64,000 nucleotides of DNA from Cupidesulfovibrio sp000226255 (GCF_003402415.2 NZ_AP036014.1:1984001-2048000), one strand, 5' to 3'; shown: positions 18,374 through 27,161, counted from the stretch's first letter. Program-made: numbers and translations. The notes: a model not told the origin generated them from the letters alone.

Positions 18374-18716
18374 CGTCTATGTACCTGCCAGCCTCAACTG
18401 TAACACCCAGAATGATATGGATACGCCAAGGAGGCTGTATCTCGTGTTTGTATCCACGCTTTGTACTCATCAGGGTAGCCTGTTAGTCTCCGAAATGCAA
18501 GAAGGGTGAGGGTGAAGACAGGGGGAACAGTTAGCCCAGCCTGAACATGACTACAAAAAAGACCCGTGGTGTATCGCCGGTCTTTAGCTTGTTGTTGCCG
18601 GGGGAGAGACCCGGAAGACTCATCGTGCAGCACTATGACTGTGAACGAGATATCTGTATGGATTCCGCAACAGCTTCATAGGGAATCGTCCTCGAACGGC
18701 AACGGCGAACGCGAGA
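18374..18716. other. Island end: remnant DNA without an intact gene
   Basis: About 340 bases between the distal att copy and the IS3 orfA remnant. On the minus strand just after orfA there is a degenerate IS3 orfB-like beginning that breaks into stops within 20 codons; the rest gives no recognisable protein. Confidence 0.45.
18555..18586 (-). terminator. Possible terminator inside the IS3 remnant
   Basis: Read on the minus strand, AAAGACC and GGTCTTT enclose a loop and run into TTTTTT. The loop also carries further partial pairing. Confidence 0.4.
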
Positions 18717-19025
18717 TCATTTTCTTTCACGGGCGATGTCGATGGTCTCTTTCAGTATCTCGACTTCCATCGTTTTTCAGCCAAGGAGCCGTTCCAAGTC
18801 TCGGATACGCTTCTTCAGGGCTTTTGCCTCAGCCGCGGTTACCACTTGGTCATCGGCCTGAATGGCCACCTTTCCGCCATCGCTCATAAGATTTCTCCAT
18901 TGGAAGACCTGATTCGGAGTGATGCCGTATTTACGGGCTACGAAGGAGACGCTCAAGCCGGGCAGGGAGGATACCTCGATCACCCGGAGTTTCTCGGCAA
19001 TGGTCCACCGGCGACGCTGGACCAC
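18717..19025 (-). pseudogene. IS3-family OrfA remnant (in-frame stop)
   Basis: Helix-turn-helix OrfA of an IS3-type insertion sequence. RRRWTIAEKLRVIEVSSLPG and ARKYGITPNQVFQWR are typical of the DNA-binding part. After 82 residues (ending ERLLG) there is a TGA, but the same frame continues as KTMEVEILKETIDIARERK, the conserved end of OrfA, so the gene carries a nonsense mutation. The orthodox start is also lost, since family similarity continues upstream of the GTG. No intact orfB and no clear terminal inverted repeats are seen, so the element is dead. Confidence 0.75.
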
Positions 19026-19145
19026 GGTTACGACCTCGACCGTGGGACTTTCATTAGCGTTATTGCAAGAGAAAGGGCGGGATACTGAAGCGTCCCACCC
19101 TTGTTGGTTTGTCTTGTTTTTCCAAGATGATCGTTTGGTTTTGGG

Positions 19146-20438
19146 TCATTGGGGCTGCAGTGGTGCAGGGCGGATGTATTCCATGACAGCGGATGTTTCC
19201 CGCCAGAAGTCTTCGTACCGGACTCCTGCATCCAGTTGGGCTGCCTTGCGTACGGCATTCAACTCCTGAAAGTTTGATTCCACAAGCGTGAATATCTCGG
19301 GATCAAGGTGCAGATTCTCTGCCATTTTACGCATTATCTTCAGTACGTCGGCTTCGCCAAGTCCACTTCTGTACGGGCGATCTTCTGTAAGAGCGGTGAA
19401 AATGTCGCTTATGGCCAATATGCGGGCCGGGATATCGTATTCCTCCGGTGCCGGTCTGAAGGGATAGCCCGTGCCGTTCAACTTTTCCTGGTGTAACGAG
19501 GCTGTTCTGGCAATATCCTTCAGCCCGCTGGAGTGATTCAGCATACTGAATGTGTAGAATGGGTGTGTTTCTATGATGGCTCTTTCTTCATCTGTAAGAG
19601 GACCGTTCTTTTCAAGAATCTCATTGGGGACTATCAGCTTTCCAATGTCGTGTAATTGACCTGCCATCTGCAGGTGGAATGAATCATCGAATCCTGCCAG
19701 TTTGCCGAGAGCTACGGCAGATGCAGATACCCCCGACGAGTGGGTGGATGTGAAACGCGATTTGTAGTCAATGGCAAGAGTGAGAATATCCGTAAGTTCG
19801 ACAATCTGCTTTGCGGAAAGCATTTCGTCTGCTTCGTGTATCGTTTTATTGCTGTGCTCATAATGAATACCGTGCAGCCAGAATGAATCCCTTGCGGACG
19901 CATCATCAAAGGCCCGTACAACACGCGGCGAGAACAGGGTTCCCGCAAGGCTGGCTATGGTTTTGATGATCTTGTCCTTGAGATAAAGTATCTGGCGCTT
20001 GTCCGTGATGCTTATGTCTATTCTGTCCGCAAGGTGGATGATGTAGGCATCGAGCGGAATGGAATTACCATCCTGATCGTATCCCTGCGTTGCGTCCCAT
20101 CTTACATGGTGGTGTAACACAGTGCGGTTGATATCTTTGAACATGTCGCTCTGACTGAGAAGAATGAAGCCGACTGCACAGTGTTTTTCCGGAGAAAGAA
20201 CATCAAAGGCGTGGAGGTCGACAATTTCATTGATGGAGAGTGTGAAACAGCCGATATCGTGCAGTTCTGCGGCAAGAACAAGACGCTCCCTTTCAGCCTG
20301 CGAGTAGCCGAGAGACTCTGCGATGAGTGATGAAAAAATCGCGACGCGTCTTCCGTGTCCGGCGACAACAGGACAGACCAAATCCTGTGTAGCGGCAAGA
20401 GTTCTTATCATCTCGGTGCGGGAAATGCGAATATCCAT
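19146..20438 (-). CDS. Tandem-HD / HD-GYP domain protein
   Basis: Probable c-di-GMP phosphodiesterase or related HD-domain signalling protein, 430 residues, cytoplasmic. There are two HD regions: a first at about residues 25-175 (AAELHDIGC, then HHHVRWD and HLADRIDI) and a second HD-GYP block at about 230-400 with QLHDIGK, ETHPFYT, LHQEKLNGTGYP and DIFTALTEDRPYR. The GYP motif is slightly off consensus (HQEKLNGTGYP for HHExxDGxGYP). A GGAGGAAAT site supports this ATG over one 45 bases upstream. Codon use is more AT-rich than the chromosome around it, which fits transfer with the island. It is the only intact cargo gene. Confidence 0.88.
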   Translation of the reverse strand: MDIRISRTEMIRTLAATQDLVCPVVAGHGRRVAIFSSLIAESLGYSQAERERLVLAAELHDIGCFTLSINEIVDLHAFDVLSPEKHCAVGFILLSQSDMFKDINRTVLHHHVRWDATQGYDQDGNSIPLDAYIIHLADRIDISITDKRQILYLKDKIIKTIASLAGTLFSPRVVRAFDDASARDSFWLHGIHYEHSNKTIHEADEMLSAKQIVELTDILTLAIDYKSRFTSTHSSGVSASAVALGKLAGFDDSFHLQMAGQLHDIGKLIVPNEILEKNGPLTDEERAIIETHPFYTFSMLNHSSGLKDIARTASLHQEKLNGTGYPFRPAPEEYDIPARILAISDIFTALTEDRPYRSGLGEADVLKIMRKMAENLHLDPEIFTLVESNFQELNAVRKAAQLDAGVRYEDFWRETSAVMEYIRPAPLQPQ

Positions 20439-20524
20439 ATTTCCTCCGGTGACGCAGGGGTGGAATGTAAGGGGATTGGTCAAGTGTCTATTTGCTTGCT
20501 ATGTAAGCGCAGATTCTTGCCCTG

Positions 20525-21780
20525 TTTCAACTTTCAACATCCTGTTACCACACCAACTGTCAGCGGCAGGATATTGCGGGAATAATCCTCTCCTTTCGTC
20601 ATTGGACTTCACGTTCGGCAGCCTTTCAAAGATACAGTGCAGATACCGTAGCAGACCAACGCGTTGGCTGTAGCTGTATTGACTAGACTATACAAGGCCG
20701 CGCTTGCCGCAGCGCCTCTGAGCGAGGCTGAACAAAGCCAGTTTTTCCGGCCGACCGCAAAGGGACGAATGGCTTTCTCGGCCAAACTGTTATCCGGCTG
20801 CAGGATGCCGCCTCCGAGACACGCGTCACCTCGCTCCCATTGCCCCAAGGCGTAGGAGATGACGCGACCGAGCAGGCTTTTGGACGGCGTGGTCCGTCCC
20901 GCTCAAGAAGCAAAGCCTTGATGGTGCCCATGGCCTGATGGGATTGGCACTGACACATCGTCAAAATGAGATCCACATCAAACCCCGCTTGTCTGGCCTG
21001 CTTTTCCAGGCCACCTAGAGTTGAGCGATGAGATCGACCACCTCATGAGCAGTGCCACGTTTCTTTGTCCGGGCCTTGAGCACGTCCATGACCTTGCGTG
21101 CACGTGCGCCAAACAGCCCACATGAGCTCCCCCAGGGCGTTGTACCCCACGTACCCATCGGCTTGCAGGTAGCCTGAAAAGTCACGCACCAGCTCCTCGG
21201 CAATTTCTCCGGAACGCGAGGGTGAAGAATGAAAGAGTACGCCTGGTTTTCCAGGAGAACCGCCCCGTGCGAGCCACATATACGACTTGCTCGTCTTTCG
21301 GCCTGGTTCCTTCAACACCTGCACCGTGGTTTCATCCAGATTCAGGACCGGCCCAGAGAGAATCTCTTCATGCAAAAGGTCCATTATTGGCTTACATGCC
21401 TCGGCTGCCCACAAAGCCCAGCCGCACATGGAGCTTCGGGAGACATCCAGGCCAAATCGGGGAAACATGCCTTTGGCGATAGCACGGCAGCCCGTCCACA
21501 AGCTTGGAAGCTAGGATATGCGCCAGGAGACCGGCGTAGCGATACCTTTGGGAATGACCTGCGGCGGCATGGGAACATTTTTTACAGTGTGACGATCGTC
21601 TTCGACTCCCTCGCACTTGCGGCAGGCGTACATGGGACAGATGTGGCGCACAATCTGGACTTTAGCCGGAACGAAGACCTCCTGTTCGCTGACTTCTTCA
21701 CCGATGCGGGTCAGGGGTGAGCCGCGGCATGCCTTGTCCTCGTCAGGCAAGTCGTGAACAGCTTGGCATTCCGCGTGTGC
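20525..21780 (-). pseudogene. IS66-family transposase, multiply frameshifted
   Basis: Remains of an IS66 TnpC-type transposase spread over three frames. In transcript order: a zinc-finger-like N-part (LPDEDKACRGSPLTRIGEEV, then MPPQVIPKGIATP), the catalytic core (EACKPIMDLLHEEILSGPVL, LDETTVQVLKEPGRK, LQADGYVGYNALGE), a helical part (KARTKKRGTAHEVVDLIAQL) and the C-terminus (PDNSLAEKAIRPFAVGRKNW, RGAAASAALYSLV, then shifted to FERLP). Several single-base shifts separate these blocks. The partner genes tnpA and tnpB and clear ends are not visible. Confidence 0.82.
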
Positions 21781-22286
21781 TGTACGGGATGGGTCGGCCG
21801 TCATGGTGCGCACGGGCATAGACCCGGTAGCACACATCTGTGAGAACCGTGGCGGGCACCTGCAATGCACCCTCCTGGCCGGTCTTTTTCGCAGGCCCAA
21901 GGTCGTTTGTTGTGTAGTGATGGTAGTAGAGCGGAGCGCAATGTTCGACTTTGACGGCGACGACCAAGGCATGCTCGAGGAGCAGGATGGCCTCGAAAAT
22001 GCCGCGAAGTGCGGAGTACGTGGGCACAGGATACGAAAGGGGAGACGATCCTGTGTCTGGGCGGAAAAATAGCTGTTTTTCCTGCCCCCCCTAGAGAAAC
22101 TTGGAACGCGTCCATCAGTACATCCTGCTAATATTTGCTAGCAAGCACTGCCTCACTAGTCTTCTTTATACGTGCGACAGCTAGGCGTGGTGCAATTATT
22201 TTTGCATAGGCGATATCAATTATGCTCATGGCAAGTTCGCGCCTGAACTGTCAGCCTAAAGCGAGCGGTACGGGGGGTGTGCTGAG
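21781..22286. other. Island DNA between the IS66 remnant and the integrase
   Basis: About 500 bases, AT-rich from 22080 on. A minus-strand reading frame runs through 21781-22027 but gives no recognisable protein, and it does not resemble the usual IS66 N-terminus. Nothing else is recognised. Confidence 0.4.
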
Positions 22287-22634
22287 CTAGCTATTACCTG
22301 ACAGTAGGCGATCCAAAAGGAAGTGGCCATGCCGTGACAGCCGTTCGCGACGAGTGCGATCCGACTCATGAGCCAACCACTGATTGGCCAACTGCTTGGC
22401 ATCCTGCTCAAAAAGCTTCTTCATTGCTAACCCCCCATCGATCCGAAGAAACATCTCGCCAATACGTGAGGACAAGGCATTAGCTGCCTCGCGAGCCTCG
22501 CGCAAGTACGAAGTTTGAAGCGTGGTGCGAATTTCACATCGCCCCAGCAGCCAGCGGTAGCGATGGGGAACAACCTTCCGGAAGTGGTAGGTCGTCCTGT
22601 TCAGGACAAGCAGTGAGGGGGATTTCGACGGCAA
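22287..22634 (-). pseudogene. Truncated tyrosine-type phage integrase (N-terminal part)
   Basis: The 115-residue frame matches the N-terminal end of DUF6538-type phage integrases: LVLNRTTYHFRKVVPHRYR, LGRCEIRTTLQTSYLREARE, followed by a helical stretch. The core-binding and catalytic domains (Arg, His-x-x-Arg, Tyr) that should occupy another 250-300 residues are missing, as the frame stops at LLSGNS. The start would be TTG with no good ribosome site, so it is probably inactive. Position 100 bases from the ssrA 3' end and pointing away from it is typical for the integrase of an ssrA-targeting element. Confidence 0.75.
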
Positions 22635-22730
22635 AGGAAGACCCCGATTGGATCAGCAGTTTGTATCCGCTGGTACAACCGGGGTCTTCAAAGGCCAGCC
22701 AGCATCTGTAATCTCAGCATGTTGGCTTAC

Positions 22731-22750
22731 AATTTGGTGGAGGCGGCGGG
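22731..22750. repeat. ssrA-side att copy
   Basis: AATTTGGTGGAGGCGGCGGG overlaps the last bases of ssrA, including its CCA end, and matches the copy near 18360 with one extra G. Confidence 0.65.
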
Positions 22751-23087
22751 AATCGAACCCGCGTCCGAGAACATTCCACGCGAAACGTCTACAGGCTTAT
22801 GTCGGGAACAATTGTCGTCACGGGCTTGGCCCCCGACCGGGCGGCCCTAGACCAGCTCACCTGCTTTTCTCACACCCTCGGCGGCGAGCGCCCTTGGATG
22901 CCAGCCCGATGAAGTTACACCTCGCCGACGTATCGGGCGTCGATCGGTTCGGCGTGGCCACTAATTAGGCAGCCAGTGCGTATTCGTAATTGTTGGCAAT
23001 TACTTTTGGTGCCGCTTTTTACGAGGCCAGCGGCGCCTCGGCCTGCAGTTCCGGCTTCCACATCCCCGTCGAAACCAGGGCGCCCCC
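22735..23087 (-). ncRNA. ssrA: Transfer-messenger RNA (tmRNA)
   Basis: One-piece tmRNA of about 353 bases that rescues stalled ribosomes. The 5' end GGGGGCG pairs with CGCCTCC at the 3' end, which is followed by an encoded ACCA. The 5' region contains the typical CTGGTTTCGACGGGG, and the 3' end GGTTCGATTCCCGCC is the T-arm. The tag reading frame gives ANNYEYALAA and then TAA. The 3' end is the attachment site of the neighbouring island, and its own terminator seems displaced to about 18330. Confidence 0.95.
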
Positions 23088-23529
23088 GTATGTACGGCGG
23101 TGTCCGGCGTGAACGGCGTGTCGTGCCGTAATGCTGTGCGGGCCACCATCCCGCTTTGCATACTATAATGCCGTCTCCGGCAAAGGCAAGGCGTACCGGG
23201 CCAACCGCGTCTGGCGAAATATCCAGCCCCCGACCTTGCCGGAAGAGGGGCTATACGGGCTTTTGCAGCCCGTGGCAAGCGATCCGCGCCGCGCTGGCTG
23301 CAACGCAAGACGCCCGTGCCGGGGCGTCGCGCCATGGCCGGGCGGAAAAGTCTTTTCTCAATGATGGGAGAACGTGGGGAAGGGGGCGCCAGATCCGCAT
23401 GGCCCGGTGCGCTTCCGGCGGATGCACCGCACGGCATGAATGCGCGGGTCAGGAATGAAGCGTCAATCCTGACTGACAGGCCAGTGCAGGCCGGAGCAAC
23501 AGCGCCCGGCAACGCCGCAAGGGCAGGGC
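23088..23529. other. Region upstream of ssrA
   Basis: About 440 bases between ssrA and the end of the next minus-strand gene. It holds the ssrA promoter candidate and a perfect TATAAT on the plus strand at 23164 with no gene that it would serve. No coding sequence is recognised. Confidence 0.45.
23162..23189 (-). promoter_or_regulatory. Candidate ssrA promoter
   Basis: Minus-strand TTGCCT, 16 bases, TATAGT. The start would lie about 70 bases before the mature tmRNA 5' end, leaving a leader for RNase P to remove. Confidence 0.4.
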
Positions 23530-24156
23530 TTAGGCGTATCTGCCAAAATAGAAGTGCGACATGGCCCCCTTCAGGCTGACCCGATAGGCCGAGGTGGAAC
23601 TTTCTGCGGTGCTTTCCTGGGTGGCGGCGTCCACGGCGTCGTAGGCGGATGCGCCCACGCGGGCGGTGACCACGCGGCGCAGGCTGCGGATATCGCGGAT
23701 GATCTCGGACTGCGAGGCCAGCTCGCCGAAGGCGGAGGACAGTTCCGGCGTATCGGCCAGGGCCTGTTCGATGCGTGCCTTGTCGGGGTGGTCGCCCACC
23801 ACCGAGAGCGAACCCGCATCGTCCATGGACAGGGTAAGCTTTTCGTCCAACGACACGCCGGCGGCGTCCATGCGCGTGGAAAGGGCGTCCAGAAATCCCT
23901 CTTGCAGGTCGGCAACGTTCTGCTCCAGCGTTTCCAACACGTTGCCGCCCCGCTCGGAAATATCTTCCAACGTCGATCGCAGCTTGGGGCTCAACGCGGA
24001 AAGGCTGGCGCTGTCGGTCAGGCGGGCAAGGCCGCCGTCGCTCGCCTGCGGCTGCTCGGACGCGGACGCCGCGCGCCCCGTATCGGCATCTTGCCCCGTG
24101 GTGCGATGCACGACCATCATGCTGCCGAGATTGTTGTAGATGCCGTCTATGGCCAC
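23530..24156 (-). CDS. Hypothetical conserved soluble protein
   Basis: I do not recognise the family. The product has 208 residues, no signal peptide or membrane segment, and is rich in Ser, Ala, Asp and Glu. Its likely helical middle (LRSTLEDISERGGNVLETLE, then LQEGFLDALSTRM) and an Asp-rich part SMDDAGSLSVVGDHPDKARI suggest a helical-bundle protein with secretion- or motility-related traits, but this is only a general impression. The GTG at 24156 is chosen because GGAGG stands 6 bases upstream; an ATG 213 bases further up would add a Pro-rich, non-conserved lead. It is alone on its strand. Confidence 0.65.
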   Translation of the reverse strand: MAIDGIYNNLGSMMVVHRTTGQDADTGRAASASEQPQASDGGLARLTDSASLSALSPKLRSTLEDISERGGNVLETLEQNVADLQEGFLDALSTRMDAAGVSLDEKLTLSMDDAGSLSVVGDHPDKARIEQALADTPELSSAFGELASQSEIIRDIRSLRRVVTARVGASAYDAVDAATQESTAESSTSAYRVSLKGAMSHFYFGRYA

Positions 24157-24367
24157 GCCCGCCTCCGTCGTGCAGAAATTTCCCTTCCCGTGCCTGGGCT
24201 GGAAATGAGCAAGATCGGTGCCAGCCTGCCGGGCAGGCGGCAGGGCAGGGGGCTGAAAATGCCAACGGCCAGCCGGGCAAAGCGCGTTGACAGCCATGGG
24301 CCTTTTGCCGGAATCTGGCGGAAAGTCCGGGGTTGCCGCCATCAGCGGACACCGGCAGGAGAACGCC

Positions 24368-24757
24368 ATGCAGAACAGACATGCCGGACGCCCCGGCGCC
24401 GCCGGGTGCGGAACGAAAGCCGTTCATGGCCGGTATGGGGGGCGACGCCTGGCGGCGGCGTTGTTGTGCGCCGCCCTTGCCGTCGCTGCCCTGGGCGGCC
24501 TGCCCGCGCCAGTGCGGGCACAGGCGCAGGGCTCGCAATTGCCAGGGGGCGACTACCCAGACGCGCAATGCACCTCGCCCCTGCGCCCCTTTGCCGGGGA
24601 CAAGGCGTGGGAGTGGGAACTGTACCGCCAGAAGATGGGGGCCTACCGGGCCTGCGTGGACGCGTACGTGCGCCGCGCCCGCGCGGATATAGAAATCATC
24701 CAGGGCAAGATCGACCGGGCCGTGCGCGAGTACAACCGCGAGGTCACCATGCCCTGA
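24368..24757 (+). CDS. Small exported protein of unknown function
   Basis: Product of 129 residues with an N-terminal basic region (HAGRPG...RYGGRR) and a hydrophobic signal (LAAALLCAALAVAALGGL) that likely ends after PVRAQA. The mature part has three Cys (CTSP, RACVD) and an amphipathic helix at the end (RARADIEIIQGKIDRAVREY). I do not know the family; it is probably periplasmic. The ATG has AGGAG 6 bases upstream. Confidence 0.6.
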   Translation: MQNRHAGRPGAAGCGTKAVHGRYGGRRLAAALLCAALAVAALGGLPAPVRAQAQGSQLPGGDYPDAQCTSPLRPFAGDKAWEWELYRQKMGAYRACVDAYVRRARADIEIIQGKIDRAVREYNREVTMP

Positions 24758-24886
24758 CGGGGATTCCGGACTGGTAGGACGGACTGGTAGGACGCACGCG
24801 CTGCACCGCGGTGCGGCCGGGCGAGACCGGGAAGGCACCCGCCCGCCGCACCGCCAAACGGGGAAAGGGCACGCGGAAGACGAACC

Positions 24887-25081
24887 CTAGCCCGGCCCGT
24901 TCCAGTGCCCGCAATTCTCGCAGGCAAAGCCGGAGAAGTCCGCCGCCCCGGCATCGTCGGTCCAGACTTCAACCTCGTTGACATGCCCGCAGTTCTCGCA
25001 GGGAATGCGGGCCATGTGCCCTTCGGGGTCGTAGTCGCATTCCTCGCCACGGATCAGCAGGGTGGTGGTGTACTCGGGCAT
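24887..25081 (-). CDS. Small zinc-ribbon-like protein
   Basis: A 64-residue protein with two CENCGH pairs (Cys28/31 and Cys54/57), which likely bind one zinc ion. The first 15 residues (MPEYTTTLLIRGEEC) are followed by an acidic linker. Function is unknown; the size and pattern suggest a nucleic-acid or protein-binding adaptor. GGAGG sits 7 bases before the ATG, which supports the frame as a real gene although it is short. Confidence 0.6.
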   Translation of the reverse strand: MPEYTTTLLIRGEECDYDPEGHMARIPCENCGHVNEVEVWTDDAGAADFSGFACENCGHWNGPG

Positions 25082-25246
25082 GGCGACCTCCGGGATTGCG
25101 GTGCCGCCCCTTTCTCGAGGCGCCGACGATCACGCCTGGAAGGGTGCATGAAGAAACTGTCCATCCTGACAATGCAGCAGGTTTCCGTCGCGGTCAACAC
25201 GGGGCGCGGGGCCGATGCTCCCCCCCGTCGCATCGGTTCGGACAGC

Positions 25247-25275
25247 TTGACCGGGCCGCCGGGCTGCCCTATATT
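25247..25275 (+). promoter_or_regulatory. Sigma70-type promoter of greA
   Basis: TTGACC, 17 bases, TATATT, about 120 bases before the greA start. It is among the best matches to the consensus in the window. Confidence 0.6.
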
Positions 25276-25395
25276 GTCATACATGCCGCCCAATGGCGGC
25301 CCCGTACTGTGCCGCTGCGCGGGTTTTGCCCCGGCAGCGGGACACTTTCTTTTTGCCTACCAACAGACCATGCCCAGATATCGCAAGGAACGAGC

Positions 25396-25878
25396 ATGAG
25401 CAGCATTCCCATCTCCACCGAAGGCTACGAACGACTGAAAAAGGAACTGGAACGCCTGAAGTCGGAGCGCCCGGCGGTCATCCAGGCCATCAAGGAAGCC
25501 CGCGAAGAAGGTGATCTGAAAGAAAACGCTGGCTACGACGCCGCCCGCGAACGGCAGGGCATGCTTGAGGCCCGCATCACGTACATCGAATCGCGCATGG
25601 CTCAGTTCAACATCATAGACCTGGATTCCCTGTCCGGCGACAAGGTGATGTTCGGCGCCACGGTGGCCATCGAAGACCTTGAGAGCGGCGAAGCCAAGCG
25701 CTACACGCTGCTCGGCCCCGATGAGGCCGATTACGCTCAGGGCACCATTTCCGTCCTGTCGCCGGTGGCGCGCGCGCTGCTGGGCAAGGAAGAAGGCGAC
25801 GAGATCGTGGTCGAGGCCCCGCGCGGCCGCATCAGCTACGAAATCATCTCCATAGAATTCGAGGGCACGCGGCGCTAG
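25396..25878 (+). CDS. greA: Transcription elongation factor GreA
   Basis: Cleaves and restarts backtracked RNA polymerase. The 160-residue protein has the N-terminal coiled coil (about 8-75) with the acidic tip EEGDLKENAGYDAARERQ and the C-terminal FKBP-like domain (SVLSPVARALLGKEEGDEI). The length is standard. AAGGAA precedes the ATG. A terminator follows, so the gene is transcribed alone from the strong promoter upstream. Confidence 0.96.
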   Translation: MSSIPISTEGYERLKKELERLKSERPAVIQAIKEAREEGDLKENAGYDAARERQGMLEARITYIESRMAQFNIIDLDSLSGDKVMFGATVAIEDLESGEAKRYTLLGPDEADYAQGTISVLSPVARALLGKEEGDEIVVEAPRGRISYEIISIEFEGTRR

Positions 25879-25903
25879 CGCGCGGCAGCCCCTGGCCGAT
25901 ACG

Positions 25904-25935
25904 GACGCCCCGGCCCCGCCGGGGCGTCGTCGTTT
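25904..25935 (+). terminator. greA terminator
   Basis: Stem GACGCCCCGGC / GCCGGGGCGTC with a CCC loop, followed by GTCGTTT. Confidence 0.7.
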
Positions 25936-26087
25936 CGGCAGCCGTCAGGCGCGGGCATGCCCGCCCGGAAAAAACGGGTGGCGCGGGGGGGGCTTTCGCC
26001 CCGGCGAGAAAGATGGCATGATCCACGTGAAAGAAAGCACATGCGGGCCGCCGTCCAGCACCGGCCCGGCAACGGAAGGAGTGCACC

Positions 26088-26771
26088 ATGGCCCCCGCCA
26101 AGAACCTGACAACCGATCGGCTTGACGCCTTGCGTCACAAGCTGTTGGCCATGCTCGCCACGGTGGAGCAGGCCATCGACAGTTGCATCGAGGCCTATTG
26201 CCAACGCGACGAGGCCAGAGCCTGGACCGTCGCCTCGCATGACCACGCCATCAACGAAATGGAAACCTGCATCGACGAGATGGGCATGCGCCTGCTTGCC
26301 CGCGAAAGCCCGCTTGCGCAGGACCTGCGCACCGTGCTGGCCACCATGCGCATCGCCAACGACATTGAGCGAATGGCCGACGAGGCCGCCAACATCGCCG
26401 AGCGCACCATGCCGCTGGTGGCCCTGCCGCCGCTGCCTTTCGACGATGACTTCAAGGCCTATGTCCCTCTGGTGCGCAACATGGTGCATCAGGCCGTGCA
26501 ATGCGTGGTGGACATGGACGCGGACCTCGCCCGCAGCCTGGCCGAACTGGACGAAGGAGTGGACTGCGGCCTGCGCCAGATCACCCTGAAGGTCGTCCAG
26601 TACATGAAGGCCAATCCGGAGAGGATGGAGGCGGCGTTGTCGTTCCTGATCATCTGCCGCAGACTTGAACGCATCGGCGACCTTTCCACCAACATCGGCG
26701 AAAGCGTGTACTTCGCCGTTCGCGGGGTCAACGCCAAGCACAGCCACTTCGAGGAAGACGAACAGGCATAG
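26088..26771 (+). CDS. phoU: PhoU-family phosphate-signalling protein
   Basis: Cytoplasmic regulator of phosphate uptake that links the Pst transporter to the PhoR kinase in model bacteria. The 227-residue protein consists of two PhoU three-helix repeats; the family motif ExxRMADEAANIAE-like segment is seen as DIERMADEAANIAERTMP, and the second copy as RLERIGDLSTNIGESVYF. AAGGAG precedes the ATG. Neither pst nor phoBR genes lie nearby, so its partner must be encoded elsewhere. A strong terminator follows. Confidence 0.92.
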   Translation: MAPAKNLTTDRLDALRHKLLAMLATVEQAIDSCIEAYCQRDEARAWTVASHDHAINEMETCIDEMGMRLLARESPLAQDLRTVLATMRIANDIERMADEAANIAERTMPLVALPPLPFDDDFKAYVPLVRNMVHQAVQCVVDMDADLARSLAELDEGVDCGLRQITLKVVQYMKANPERMEAALSFLIICRRLERIGDLSTNIGESVYFAVRGVNAKHSHFEEDEQA

Positions 26772-26836
26772 TGCCTTCACAAGATGCACAGCATTATGCG
26801 CAAATTACGCTGACAAGACACAGCATGACGGTCTAC

Positions 26837-26880
26837 AAGAACGGCTTCGGGCACACATGGTCCGAAGCCGTTCTTGTTTT
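26837..26880 (+). terminator. phoU terminator
   Basis: A 14-bp stem (AAGAACGGCTTCGG / CCGAAGCCGTTCTT) is followed by GTTTT. Confidence 0.85.
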
Positions 26881-27161
26881 CGATGAATGTTTCTGCGGCA
26901 CCACATTCACTCGTTGCATTTGCATCTGTATTTTTCATTAAATGCTTGCGATGCTGCTTGCACAGCATGCACGCTGCATGATGAGTGTGCCACCACATCT
27001 CGCGCATGCGCCGCGATTCCATGGAGATACCTGTTCCGAAACTTGACGCTGGCAGGTCGAAATGCTACCTCCCCGCTCATTGCTTGATCAATCAATTAAT
27101 CCGGCATGGCGTGAGGACATGCCGGATAGCGTGAACGTTCACTTCGGAGGTGCATCCCACA
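26881..27161. promoter_or_regulatory. Regulatory region of the lactate permease gene
   Basis: About 280 bases of locally lower GC before lctP. It contains a TTGACG at 27043 with a weak TACCTC 17 bases on (candidate promoter), an inverted repeat CCGGCATG-N9-CATGCCGG at 27101-27125 and a perfect 12-bp palindrome GTGAACGTTCAC at 27131-27142, just before the GGAGG ribosome site. These could bind a repressor or activator of lactate genes. Confidence 0.45.

Larger units (their letters stand above)
18355..22750. mobile_element. Degraded genomic island integrated at the 3' end of ssrA
   Basis: Region of visibly lower GC and different codon use between two copies of the ssrA 3' end. Contents, all on the minus strand: an IS3-type orfA remnant, an intact HD-GYP gene, a frameshifted IS66 transposase and the N-terminus of a tyrosine integrase beside ssrA. 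The ssrA-side copy keeps the complete tmRNA 3' end, and the far copy is followed by an intrinsic terminator. Integrative elements often target ssrA in this way. The element appears unable to excise, because the integrase lacks its catalytic domain. Confidence 0.7.

Noticed and set aside
22735..22800. Stretch resembling the 3' half of a tRNA (GGTTCGATTCCCGCCGCCTCCACCA on the minus strand).
   Set aside because: It is the tRNA-like end of the tmRNA, which continues to 23087 and contains the tag peptide.
27043..27071. Possible sigma54 promoter (TGGCAGGTCGAAATGCT) upstream of lctP.
   Set aside because: The distance between the GG and GC elements is 11 bases, not 10, so the site is off by one; the TTGACG sigma70 reading is also weak.
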